64,000 bases of DNA from an uncultured Flavobacteriales bacterium. Lineage in GTDB: Bacteria > Bacteroidota > Bacteroidia > Flavobacteriales > Schleiferiaceae. Below, in pieces: positions 10,224-18,297 of the stretch. A program made the translations under genes and the position numbers. The notes under the pieces are model-generated. The model saw only the letters and a program-made list of their open reading frames with translations. It ran no database searches and had not been told where the DNA came from. The stretch covers positions 310,001 to 374,000 of the forward strand of contig CAJXKC010000001.1 of the NCBI GenBank assembly GCA_913055685.1, written 5' to 3'. The number at the start of each line of letters is the position of its first letter. Positions within the stretch are counted from its first letter, which is position 1.

Positions 10224-11027
10224 ATGAACATCTTACTCCCTACCGACTTTTCAGAAAATGCCGACAAGGCAACTGAAATCGCCTTTCGCTTAGCAAAACA
10301 AACTGAGGGTAAGGTGACTATTTTACACGCCTACGATCTTCCTTATTCCGACCGCTCAATGACTACTTCCCTATTGGAAGTGATGAAGGAGAATGCGGAA
10401 AGCAATATGGAAGAATTCGAGAAAAAGGTTAAAGCCAGTTTTGGTGATAACTATGACACGCAAGTTCGCCTCGGTAATCCTATCCGCCTCATTCATGAAG
10501 TATCCGATCAGGATAATATTGATATGGTAATTATGGGAACCAAAGGTGCCAGTGGCCTGGAGGAAATTTTAATTGGTTCCAATGCCGCATCAGTAATTCA
10601 AAACACCAATAAACCGGTACTGGTAATTCCACCCAAAGCGGAGTTGAACGCCATCCAGAAAATTGTTTTTGCAAGCGATCTTGATCCTAATGTAAAGTCT
10701 CAACCTTTGCAGCGTCTGCGAGCCTTCGCTCTTGCCAATAAGGCTAAAATAGACATCGTTCACGTACAAGGTGATAAAGCGCCGGTAGATGGAAGCCGTG
10801 ATTTTTATCGTTCAGAGCTAGACGGAGTGGACATTGAATTCACCATTTTGCGCAATGAAAATGTGGAAAAAGCCATTACCGATGAGGCGGTTAAAGAGAA
10901 AGCGGATATTGTCGCTGCAATTACCCGACGTTATGGTTTCTTTGAAGGGCTGTTTCACCGCAGCATGACCAGCCGCCTAGCCTACCACAGCACCTTACCC
11001 CTTCTCGTTTTACATGAACCAAAATAG
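10224..11027 (+). CDS. Tandem universal stress protein (UspA-UspA)
   Basis: A 267-residue protein of two Usp domains. The first (~1-135) has the ATP-binding pattern G-2x-G-9x-G-S (GTKGASGLEEILIGS), so it should bind nucleotide. In the second (~145-267) the equivalent stretch reads AAITRRYGFFEGLFHRS and lacks the glycines, so only one domain is likely to bind ATP. Begins with the classic MNILLPTDFSENA. Lies 20 bases after maeB. Confidence 0.9.
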   Translation: MNILLPTDFSENADKATEIAFRLAKQTEGKVTILHAYDLPYSDRSMTTSLLEVMKENAESNMEEFEKKVKASFGDNYDTQVRLGNPIRLIHEVSDQDNIDMVIMGTKGASGLEEILIGSNAASVIQNTNKPVLVIPPKAELNAIQKIVFASDLDPNVKSQPLQRLRAFALANKAKIDIVHVQGDKAPVDGSRDFYRSELDGVDIEFTILRNENVEKAITDEAVKEKADIVAAITRRYGFFEGLFHRSMTSRLAYHSTLPLLVLHEPK

Positions 11028-11065
11028 GTCGAATCGACTTATATTATTGGTAGGAAAAGAGATTA

Positions 11066-12145
11066 ATGGATATTGAAAAAATTGAGACTTGGCTCAAGCT
11101 GAAGTCGGATCCCTTACTTATTGCTGGACCTTGCAGTGTGGAAAGCGAGGAACAAATGATGGCGACCGCGGCTGGCTTAGCCGAAAGTGGACTAGTTAGC
11201 GCTTTTAGAGGTGGAGTCTGGAAACCTCGTACCAAGCCTGGTTCTTTCGAAGGTATTGGGAGTCCGGCTTTAAAATGGCTAAAGCAGGCAGGCATAGAAC
11301 ACGATATTCCGGTTATCACTGAAGTGGCCAATGCCCAGCACGTTGAAGAGGCGCTTAACGCTGAAATTGACATGCTTTGGATTGGAGCACGGACCACCGT
11401 TAATCCATTTTATGTACAAGAAATCGCGGATGCCCTCAAAGGAGTGGACATACCCGTTTTTGTTAAAAATCCAATTCATCCTGAGGTAGGCCTATGGCTT
11501 GGTGCCCTGGAACGATTAAACCAAGCAGGAGTTAAGAAACTCGCTGCTATACATCGCGGCTTTTACGCCTATCAAAGTCAGCCTTTCCGCAATGAGCCAA
11601 AGTGGGAGGTTTTTTTTGAACTCCGCCGTATTGCCCCCGAATTGCCGGTTTTATGCGATCCTAGTCATATCGCAGGTAAGAGTGAACTAATCGGTGAAGT
11701 CTGCCAAAGTGCTCTCGACTTAGGTATGGACGGACTAATTGTAGAAAGTCATATCCAACCCGAAAAAGCACTCAGTGATGCACGTCAGCAATTGAGGCCT
11801 ACAGACCTAAACGCAGTTTACCAAGCCTTGGAACATCGTGATGAGGCCATTGATGACCGTCGTTTTATTGCTAAACTGGAAGAGCTGCGCTCCGAAATTG
11901 ATCAAATTGATTTGGAGATTCTGCGATGGATTGGCAAAAGGTTAGAAATCGCGAAAGCAATTGGGCCAGTCAAATATGAAAACCAAGCCACAATCTTTCA
12001 AATGAAGCGCTGGTTTAAGGTCCTTGAAAACCGCAAAGACCAAGCGAAAGAAATGAAGCTCGATGATGAAATGGTGCACGAAATTTTCCAGCTTTTACAC
12101 AAGTATTCTATTGATGCCCAGATAAAAAATCACGGGGAAGCCTAA
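11066..12145 (+). CDS. Bifunctional DAHP synthase (KDO8PS-like, type I-beta)/chorismate mutase type II
   Basis: A 359-residue fusion that both opens the shikimate pathway and commits chorismate to prephenate. Residues ~15-255 form a TIM-barrel DAHP synthase of the KDO8P synthase-like class (LIAGPCSVESEEQ, FRGGVWKPRTKPGSFEG, KNPIHPEVGLW, CDPSHIAGKSEL). Residues ~268-355 form an AroQ-type chorismate mutase (LRSEIDQIDLEILRWIGKR, IFQMKRW). The order DAHPS then CM is the Bacteroidota arrangement and allows prephenate or chorismate feedback on DAHP synthase in studied relatives. ATG 11066. Confidence 0.94.
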   Translation: MDIEKIETWLKLKSDPLLIAGPCSVESEEQMMATAAGLAESGLVSAFRGGVWKPRTKPGSFEGIGSPALKWLKQAGIEHDIPVITEVANAQHVEEALNAEIDMLWIGARTTVNPFYVQEIADALKGVDIPVFVKNPIHPEVGLWLGALERLNQAGVKKLAAIHRGFYAYQSQPFRNEPKWEVFFELRRIAPELPVLCDPSHIAGKSELIGEVCQSALDLGMDGLIVESHIQPEKALSDARQQLRPTDLNAVYQALEHRDEAIDDRRFIAKLEELRSEIDQIDLEILRWIGKRLEIAKAIGPVKYENQATIFQMKRWFKVLENRKDQAKEMKLDDEMVHEIFQLLHKYSIDAQIKNHGEA

Positions 12146-12153
12146 AGCTTATT

Positions 12154-12169
12154 AGGTTTAATTAAACCT
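12154..12169. repeat. 16-bp perfect palindrome AGGTTTAATTAAACCT
   Basis: Perfect inverted repeat in the gap after the DAHP synthase stop, followed by TTTA. It may act as a weak AT-rich terminator or a protein-binding site. Function unknown. Confidence 0.4.
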
Positions 12170-12197
12170 TTATCTCTTACTTGTTAATTCAATTCCC

Positions 12198-12228
12198 TTG
12201 CAGCATCCTAGCCACTAGTTTACCTTCG
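12198..12228 (+). promoter_or_regulatory. TTG-N20-TACCTTCG promoter for recJ
   Basis: TTG at 12198-12200 and TACCTTCG at 12221-12228 fit the Bacteroidota promoter with one mismatch in the -7 element (TTCG for TTTG). The GTG start at 12234 follows so closely that the message would be nearly leaderless, or initiation begins a little downstream. Confidence 0.5.
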
Positions 12229-12233
12229 CTTTT

Positions 12234-13985
12234 GTGAGGTCCAATCTAAAATATCGCTGGCTCGCGCCGCAAGCACCTGCCGCCAATAGCATCGAAAAAT
12301 TAAAGGCCGAGCTCGATCTTCCTGCTCCCATCTTGCAATTGCTAGCGCAAAGAAAAATCAGCGATTTTGAGAGCGCCAAGAAGTTCTTTAAGCCTAGCCT
12401 AGATGACCTTTATGATCCTTGGCTTTTAAAAGATATGGATAAAGCCGTTGCTCGGATTAATGCTGCTCGTGAGCGACAAGAAAAAATCATGGTCTACGGC
12501 GACTACGATGTAGATGGTACAACTGCAGTTGCACTCTTAAGCTCTTTTCTGAATCATTACCACTCCGCACTAATTACTTACATCCCCGATCGCTATAAGG
12601 AAGGCTATGGTGTATCCTACGCGGGAATAGATGAAGCTGAACGAAACGGGGTTACCCTAATTATTGCCTTGGACTGCGGGATTAAAGCAGTTGATAAAGT
12701 ACAGTATGCTGCGAAAAAAGGCATCGACTTCATTATTTGTGACCACCATACTCCTGGTCCGACCTTACCTGCAGCGGTAGCGGTCCTCGATCCAAAACGA
12801 GAGGATTGCTCCTACCCTTACAAAGGCTTAAGTGGTTGTGGCGTTGGCTTTAAATTAGCTCAAGCTCTCTGTGAAGCATGGCAAGGAAAACCAGAGCATT
12901 ATTGGGATTTATTGGATTTATTAGCCCTTAGCATTGGCGCGGATATTGTTCCCATGACCGGTGAAAATCGCATCCTCGCCTTTTATGGTCTAAAGAAAAT
13001 TAATGAAGCTCCAAGTCCGGGTTTGGCAGCCCTCTTAGAAATAGCAGAAGCGGCTAATCGTCAGCTTACGATCAGCGATTTAGTCTTTATTCTTGCTCCT
13101 CGTATTAATGCTGCTGGACGGCTTGATCATGGTCGCAAAGCAGTAGACCTGTTAAGTGGTTCCGATCTTAGTAGTCTAAACACCATCGCAGCTGAAATCG
13201 ACCAAAGGAACCAGGAGCGCCGGAGCCTAGATCAAGAAATAGCGGCCGAAGCCCTAGCCCTCATTGAAGAAAAAGCAGCAGAGTCTTATAGTACGGTAGT
13301 CTATAAACCACATTGGCATAAAGGAGTAATAGGCATTGTTGCCTCTCGCCTTATCGAAAGTTATTACCGACCCACCATTGTCCTTACTAAATCGGGAGAA
13401 AAATGGGCCGGCTCAGCGCGCTCGGTATCGGGTTTTAATGTCTATGAGGCGCTCTTGGATTGCGAAGAGCATCTAGAGCAATTTGGCGGTCACCCTGCTG
13501 CGGCAGGCATGACCCTAAAAGAAGAAAAGTTAGAAGACTTTGCGGCGGCCTTCGAAAAGGCGGTCAAAAAGCGGATTAAAGAGGAACAACGACAACCAAG
13601 CTTAGACATTGACTTATTGCTTGAGCCATCCGATATAGAACCAAAGCTATACCGGCTCATCCAGAGATGTGGGCCCTTTGGACCCGAAAATATGTCGCCA
13701 GTATTGGTTATGCATAACCTGGTTGACGCCGGTTCTCGAAAAGTGGGTAAAGATGGAAGCCACCTAAAGCTAAGTATCTGCGATCCCGAAAGCGGATTAA
13801 GTTTCGATGGAATTGGCTTTGGAATGGCGGCTCATTTAGATTGGATACCCCAATCTGAAGCCATATCAGTAGCATTTCACTTAGATTTAAACGAATTTAG
13901 AGGTAATGTTTCTTTACAATTGCGGGTACTTGATATCAAACCAAGTGAAGAAGCTATTTCTGAACTTAAGTTAAATAGATCATGA
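12234..13985 (+). CDS. recJ: Single-stranded-DNA-specific exonuclease RecJ
   Basis: A 583-residue 5'-3' ssDNA exonuclease for recombination and repair. DHH-phosphoesterase motifs: YGDYDVDGTTA (~84), LDCGIKA (~145), the namesake CDHHTPG (~160), and a DHHA1 part with FGGHPAAAGMT (~425), followed by an OB-fold C-terminal region. Length and motif order are those of RecJ. Start is a GTG at 12234. The stop overlaps the next ATG by 4 bases (ATGA), implying translational coupling with the SDR gene. Confidence 0.95.
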   Translation: MRSNLKYRWLAPQAPAANSIEKLKAELDLPAPILQLLAQRKISDFESAKKFFKPSLDDLYDPWLLKDMDKAVARINAARERQEKIMVYGDYDVDGTTAVALLSSFLNHYHSALITYIPDRYKEGYGVSYAGIDEAERNGVTLIIALDCGIKAVDKVQYAAKKGIDFIICDHHTPGPTLPAAVAVLDPKREDCSYPYKGLSGCGVGFKLAQALCEAWQGKPEHYWDLLDLLALSIGADIVPMTGENRILAFYGLKKINEAPSPGLAALLEIAEAANRQLTISDLVFILAPRINAAGRLDHGRKAVDLLSGSDLSSLNTIAAEIDQRNQERRSLDQEIAAEALALIEEKAAESYSTVVYKPHWHKGVIGIVASRLIESYYRPTIVLTKSGEKWAGSARSVSGFNVYEALLDCEEHLEQFGGHPAAAGMTLKEEKLEDFAAAFEKAVKKRIKEEQRQPSLDIDLLLEPSDIEPKLYRLIQRCGPFGPENMSPVLVMHNLVDAGSRKVGKDGSHLKLSICDPESGLSFDGIGFGMAAHLDWIPQSEAISVAFHLDLNEFRGNVSLQLRVLDIKPSEEAISELKLNRS

Positions 13986-14734
13986 AAACTGTTTTAATTA
14001 GTGGCGCTACCAGCGGAATTGGAAAAGCCTGCGCCGAACGATTGGCTAATGAAGGTGCCTACCGATTAATCTTGTGCGGGAGACGCCAGGAGCGATTAGA
14101 CGAGTTGGTGGCCGAACTCTCAATTAGTTGCGAAGTCACTAGTTTAAACTTCGATGTGCGTGAGCGTGATAAAGTGCAAGAAGCCATAGACGGTTTAGAA
14201 GGCAAGTTTCAGGATATCGATATTCTCATAAATAATGCGGGAAATGCCCATGGTTTAGACCCTATTGAAAAGGGCAGTCTCGACGATTGGGACGCCATGC
14301 TCGATATAAATGTTAAGGGCCTGCTTTACCTCACCAAAGCGGTCCTTCCCAAACTAACCGCAAAAAAATCGGGCCACATTATTAATATCGGCTCCACCGC
14401 CGCAAAGGAGGTTTACCCTAATGGTAATGTTTATTGTGCCTCGAAGCATGCTGTAGATGCATTAAATCAAGGTATGCGCATAGACCTGAACCAATACGGA
14501 ATTCGGGTTGGGGCAGTTCACCCTGGTATGGTGGAAACTGAGTTTAGTGAAGTACGGTTTAAAGGGGATTCGGAGCGAGCGGCCAAAGTATATCAAGGCT
14601 TTAGACCCTTACAGGCGGAAGATATTGCCGATATTATTGCTTTTGTAATAAGTCGACCTTATCACGTAAACATTGCCGATTTGGTAGTCATGAGCACCGA
14701 CCAAGCAAGCAGCACAATTGTAAATAAAAGCTAA
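13982..14734 (+). CDS. Short-chain dehydrogenase/reductase (YdfG-like)
   Basis: A 250-residue classical SDR with the cofactor motif SGATSGIGKA (TGxxxGIG type), NNAGNAHG at ~90, a catalytic Ser in INIGSTAAKE and the YCASK catalytic Tyr/Lys pair near residue 153. An Arg-rich stretch after strand 2 (CGRRQERLDE) favours NADP(H). Closest in character to YdfG-type 3-hydroxy acid dehydrogenases, but the substrate cannot be read from the sequence. Translationally coupled to recJ and ends 3 bases from the convergent M23 gene. Confidence 0.88.
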   Translation: MKTVLISGATSGIGKACAERLANEGAYRLILCGRRQERLDELVAELSISCEVTSLNFDVRERDKVQEAIDGLEGKFQDIDILINNAGNAHGLDPIEKGSLDDWDAMLDINVKGLLYLTKAVLPKLTAKKSGHIINIGSTAAKEVYPNGNVYCASKHAVDALNQGMRIDLNQYGIRVGAVHPGMVETEFSEVRFKGDSERAAKVYQGFRPLQAEDIADIIAFVISRPYHVNIADLVVMSTDQASSTIVNKS

Positions 14735-14737
14735 TTT

Positions 14738-16057
14738 TTAAGAGCCCATACTCGCCAATTGCACATCAGGCTGCTCGGGACTATCCAGCTGCAGCTCCAA
14801 TGAATCAAGTTTGGCCTTTAGGGGATTCATAAAGGACTGGAAGCTACCCATGTATTCTTCTAGAATGGGCTCAGCTTCTGGTAAATCCTGACGATAGGGA
14901 TCTACCTGCTGACCATTCACCCAAAAGCGGTAGCATACGTGCGGACCAGTAGCTAGTCCGGTACTGCCCACATAACCAATCACATCTCCTTGGCGAACGC
15001 GAACCCCTTTCTTTATGCCCTTGGCGAACTTGCTCATGTGTAAATACTGCGTGGTATAGGTACTATTATGCTTCACTTTCACATAATTCCCATTTCCACG
15101 AGTATAGGCGGCAGCGATAACAACACCATCGGCTGTAGACATAATGGGTGTTCCATGAGGGGCGGCATAATCGGTACCCAAATGGGGCTTCATGCGTTTC
15201 AATACTGGGTGAAAACGTCGTGGGTTAAAGCGTGAAGAAATACGGAAATAATCTAAGGGTGCTTTTAAAAATGCTTTGCACAGGGATCTACCGTTTTCAT
15301 CGAAATAGTCACGGTACTTCTCCTCATCGTCGTAATAGAAAGAGTAGAAAGAACGACCCTCATGCCCAAAGTCAGCGGCCAAAATTCTGCCCATTCCCAC
15401 ATATACACTATCGCGGATAAAACGCTCCTCATAGATTACTTTGAAGTAATCATTAGGTTGAATTCGGAAGAAGTCGATGGTCCAAGCGTACACTTTACTA
15501 AGCTCCACCGCCACTGCAGGTGTGCCCCCATTAGCCAAAAGAGCTTCATAAAGCGATGAGTTTATAACACCACTAATTGCCTTTTGGCGCACCTGTACCT
15601 CTTCTTCGCCCTTGTATACTTTTAAACTATCGCTTAGGTCGAATACCACATAGTTAATAGGAGTAGACTCATAAACCATGTACCGCGCAACCTTAACACT
15701 GTCGCGGTTCTCCGCAAAAATAGCATAGGGCTTACCACTCCTAAGATGGCGCACGTCAAAAACTTCGGTCCATTCTGTGGCAATGGCATGGATGGTCCCA
15801 TAATCGATCCCAAAGTCCAATAAAATATTGCTGAAGCTTTCGCCTTGATCAACTACATCTTCAATAAGCTCGAAGGAATCTACTGGCAAGCCATAGCGCA
15901 GCTCCACCTGGGCTAACTCCTGTGCTTCGGCAATTTCACCAAGGCTTTCAGATTCGTCTACACTGGTGAAATTATCGAACAGACCTAGGTTATTGAGAAT
16001 AACCAAAGGAATGGCCAAAACCAGTACGGCGATTAATAGCTTAAATTTATTCTGCAT
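14738..16057 (-). CDS. M23 family peptidoglycan endopeptidase (LytM-like)
   Basis: A 439-residue envelope protein with a signal anchor (LLIAVLVLAIPLVILNNL), an N-terminal OapA/LysM-like region and a C-terminal LytM domain expected to cut peptidoglycan cross-links. The metal motif HxxxD is present (PHLGTDYAAPHG). The usual HxH, however, reads HVC in GPHVCYRFW, so one zinc-ligand histidine is a cysteine. The start at ATG 16057 is preferred to 16081 because TATATTTG, a perfect -7 element, occupies 16079-16086 on this strand. Confidence 0.86.
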   Translation of the reverse strand: MQNKFKLLIAVLVLAIPLVILNNLGLFDNFTSVDESESLGEIAEAQELAQVELRYGLPVDSFELIEDVVDQGESFSNILLDFGIDYGTIHAIATEWTEVFDVRHLRSGKPYAIFAENRDSVKVARYMVYESTPINYVVFDLSDSLKVYKGEEEVQVRQKAISGVINSSLYEALLANGGTPAVAVELSKVYAWTIDFFRIQPNDYFKVIYEERFIRDSVYVGMGRILAADFGHEGRSFYSFYYDDEEKYRDYFDENGRSLCKAFLKAPLDYFRISSRFNPRRFHPVLKRMKPHLGTDYAAPHGTPIMSTADGVVIAAAYTRGNGNYVKVKHNSTYTTQYLHMSKFAKGIKKGVRVRQGDVIGYVGSTGLATGPHVCYRFWVNGQQVDPYRQDLPEAEPILEEYMGSFQSFMNPLKAKLDSLELQLDSPEQPDVQLASMGS

Positions 16058-16078
16058 CTTAGCGGGTAATAGGGCCTG

Positions 16079-16086
16079 CAAATATA
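16079..16086 (-). promoter_or_regulatory. -7 element TATATTTG for M23 peptidase gene
   Basis: Perfect TAnnTTTG match on the minus strand, about 22 bases ahead of the ATG at 16057. Confidence 0.6.
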
Positions 16087-16121
16087 CACAAGCTCAGACG
16101 CTTAACGATCAAATGCCTCAA

Positions 16122-17117
16122 TTATTGTCGGCTTGCCATATTTTTACGCACCTCTTCTAAAACCTCGTTTACCCAAGATTTACCCCATTCCTCTTTTTCT
16201 TGAGTGGTCCATAACTGGGGATAAAAGATGCGCTTTTGAAAGCGTGGAGGCAAATATTTTTGCCAGTTCGTACCGCCCGTGGCGCGCACATCCATTGGAC
16301 GACGAGCTAAGTATACTACCGATGTTTTATAGTGCTGAAGCGGCCAATAAACATTTACATTGAGGTCTAAGAGACGCATTTGATCTATTAAGGCTTGATC
16401 GTTCTGCTCTTCCTCACTTAATAATAAATACTTCTGCCAAAGGTTTAAACTTCGGAACCGCTTCGCGTGACGCACAATCATGTCGGCGTATTTCTTTTCG
16501 AATTGCTTTAGGGTTAAAGTCTTGTGACCTGAATCGGCAATCGTGGCGCCTTTTTTCCAGTAAATATATTCGAACATCGCCTCTTCTGAGGGCTCCTGAC
16601 CTCTCATCGAATCGCGCATATCCTTATCCACCAAATTGATCATGTCGGTGGCGCATAGCTCTATTAATCGATACTGCACCGATTGAAAACCGGAAGCAGG
16701 AATCAAAGACATCCTAAATTTTAAAAACTGTTGACGGTCCATTCCTTGCTCCATCACGCCAAAAGAATGGGTAAGGGCTTCGAAATACCGGTTTACTCGT
16801 TCGAGCTTTGTGGTTAAAGAAGCGGCACTTGGCTTGTCATCAGCCGCCAACTGCTCAAACTCATGCAAGGAAAGTTTAAAGTAAAGCTCCGTGATCTGAT
16901 GATACATAATGAAGATTTCCTCATCAGGTATATCCGTAACCGGAGTTTGGAGACTTAAGAGGGTGTCGAGGTGGATATAGTCCCAGTAGGTATTATAATC
17001 CTGATAAAGTAAGCCGTCTAAAAAATCTAAAAGCTCTTGCCCACTCGCTTGGTATTTCTCTGCAAGCTTATTGAGTCGGTCTTGGATTTCAGGGCCTACT
17101 TGAACGTCCTTTGGCAT
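16122..17117 (-). CDS. Tryptophan 2,3-dioxygenase family protein
   Basis: A 331-residue heme dioxygenase-like protein expected to open the indole ring of L-tryptophan to N-formylkynurenine. Recognised by YWDYIHLDTLLSLQTP, the helix with MYHQITELYFKLSLHE (distal-side His region), the FGVMEQGMD segment and SGFQSVQYRLIEL. All-alpha character and overall order fit the TDO superfamily, though it is longer and more divergent than the classical ~280-residue enzymes. No kynurenine-pathway partner is adjacent. Starts at ATG 17117 behind a TACCTTTG promoter. Confidence 0.85.
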   Translation of the reverse strand: MPKDVQVGPEIQDRLNKLAEKYQASGQELLDFLDGLLYQDYNTYWDYIHLDTLLSLQTPVTDIPDEEIFIMYHQITELYFKLSLHEFEQLAADDKPSAASLTTKLERVNRYFEALTHSFGVMEQGMDRQQFLKFRMSLIPASGFQSVQYRLIELCATDMINLVDKDMRDSMRGQEPSEEAMFEYIYWKKGATIADSGHKTLTLKQFEKKYADMIVRHAKRFRSLNLWQKYLLLSEEEQNDQALIDQMRLLDLNVNVYWPLQHYKTSVVYLARRPMDVRATGGTNWQKYLPPRFQKRIFYPQLWTTQEKEEWGKSWVNEVLEEVRKNMASRQ

Positions 17118-17136
17118 GGTTAAAATATTTACCTTC

Positions 17137-17144
17137 CAAAGGTA
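17137..17144 (-). promoter_or_regulatory. -7 element TACCTTTG for TDO-like gene
   Basis: Perfect consensus on the minus strand, 20 bases ahead of the ATG at 17117. Confidence 0.6.
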
Positions 17145-17156
17145 TCATATATAGAT

Positions 17157-17954
17157 TTATTGGAACTGAATTGGAGCTATCAAAGATTCATAAGCGCTCA
17201 ATTCCACCTTAACAGAACCTACTAACAAATCTGACTTTATAAGGATGGGGATTTTATTGACGTCATCACTAACGTAGATAGTCATGTCTTCCGACTCCTT
17301 GAAAATACGCCCCTCCTGCAATTTTGGACGCAATTCCAAGCAACGCACTTTCCCCATATCCGTATCTACCCACTTGCGACCCAAGATCACTAGTTTAAAT
17401 GGGAATGGTTCGTGATCTAGGAACATATTAAAGTCGATTTCATCTCCTGCCGCTAAACTCGGAGCGTCATAAGTGCGAGCATAATAAAAGGCACTAATCA
17501 TATCCTGAGCATATTCGTCAATCCGGAAACTTCCCTTTTTGGGGGCCTTTAAATCCTTTACACTTTGATTGTAATGATCAAAAATCAAATGACGATTAAT
17601 GGTGTAACCTCCCTCATTTACATCGCGAATAAACTCCCAAGGCACCATGGCCTGGGTGTCGATATAACTTTCATAGCGATCGCGGGTTTTAAAAAACCAC
17701 TCTGCCATACCTACCGTACGACCAGTTCCTACTACATGGTATACAGGACGACCGGAACGCTCCGTTATTTCCGAAACCTTTAACTCCGCTTCCCCTGCAT
17801 TAATTAGACCGTAGCGTATCTTATACTTTAATACCTCTCCTGGTTTAAAGGCAGATTGACCCAATTCCCGCAGAGAATCAACCTGTTCGATTTCATCGGT
17901 GGGTGACCATAAGGTGGGGGCCAAGATTAATAGTATTGCAAAAAGTCCCTTCAT
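17157..17954 (-). CDS. DUF3108 periplasmic protein
   Basis: A 265-residue secreted protein: signal peptide MKGLFAILLILAPTLWS, then a single beta-rich domain with FKPGEVLKYKIRYGLINAGEAEL and DVNKIPILIKSDLLVGSVKVEL, hallmarks of DUF3108 proteins. No enzymatic motif is visible, and the function of the family is not established. Followed at a distance of about 40 bases by the TDO-like gene on the same strand, which has its own promoter. Confidence 0.85.
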   Translation of the reverse strand: MKGLFAILLILAPTLWSPTDEIEQVDSLRELGQSAFKPGEVLKYKIRYGLINAGEAELKVSEITERSGRPVYHVVGTGRTVGMAEWFFKTRDRYESYIDTQAMVPWEFIRDVNEGGYTINRHLIFDHYNQSVKDLKAPKKGSFRIDEYAQDMISAFYYARTYDAPSLAAGDEIDFNMFLDHEPFPFKLVILGRKWVDTDMGKVRCLELRPKLQEGRIFKESEDMTIYVSDDVNKIPILIKSDLLVGSVKVELSAYESLIAPIQFQ

Positions 17955-17991
17955 ACTTATCTATAAGCAAAGGCAGTGCCAAATATTGTGT

Positions 17992-18252
17992 TTAATCGCC
18001 AAAAAATTCGGAGAGGCTACCACGGATCCAACCATAGACATCGTCTACTGAACTGTCGTATCCGGGAATCAAATCGATATTATAATAACGCTTAATTTCC
18101 AGTAGCGCTAAAAGGAAAATAAAGAACCAGATTATCAGGCCAGCCGACTTAAATAGGAAAGAAAAGGAGTCCTTCAAGAACATGCGTCGTTCTCGAAATC
18201 TGGAAGACTTCTTTTCATTCCTAGGTAGTATGGAGGGTGGCTCCGGCTTCAC
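17992..18252 (-). CDS. Small single-TM protein (DUF5989-like)
   Basis: An 86-residue protein with a basic N-terminus (RNEKKSSRFRERR), one hydrophobic helix (SAGLIIWFFIFLLALLEI) and a short acidic C-terminus. Small proteins of this shape recur in Bacteroidota, but I know no function. Lies between leuS and the DUF3108 gene on the same strand. Confidence 0.65.
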   Translation of the reverse strand: MKPEPPSILPRNEKKSSRFRERRMFLKDSFSFLFKSAGLIIWFFIFLLALLEIKRYYNIDLIPGYDSSVDDVYGWIRGSLSEFFGD

Positions 18253-18297
18253 GCTTTAAAGGTACAAAAATGGCCAGCCCTTAATCTCCACGAAGGA

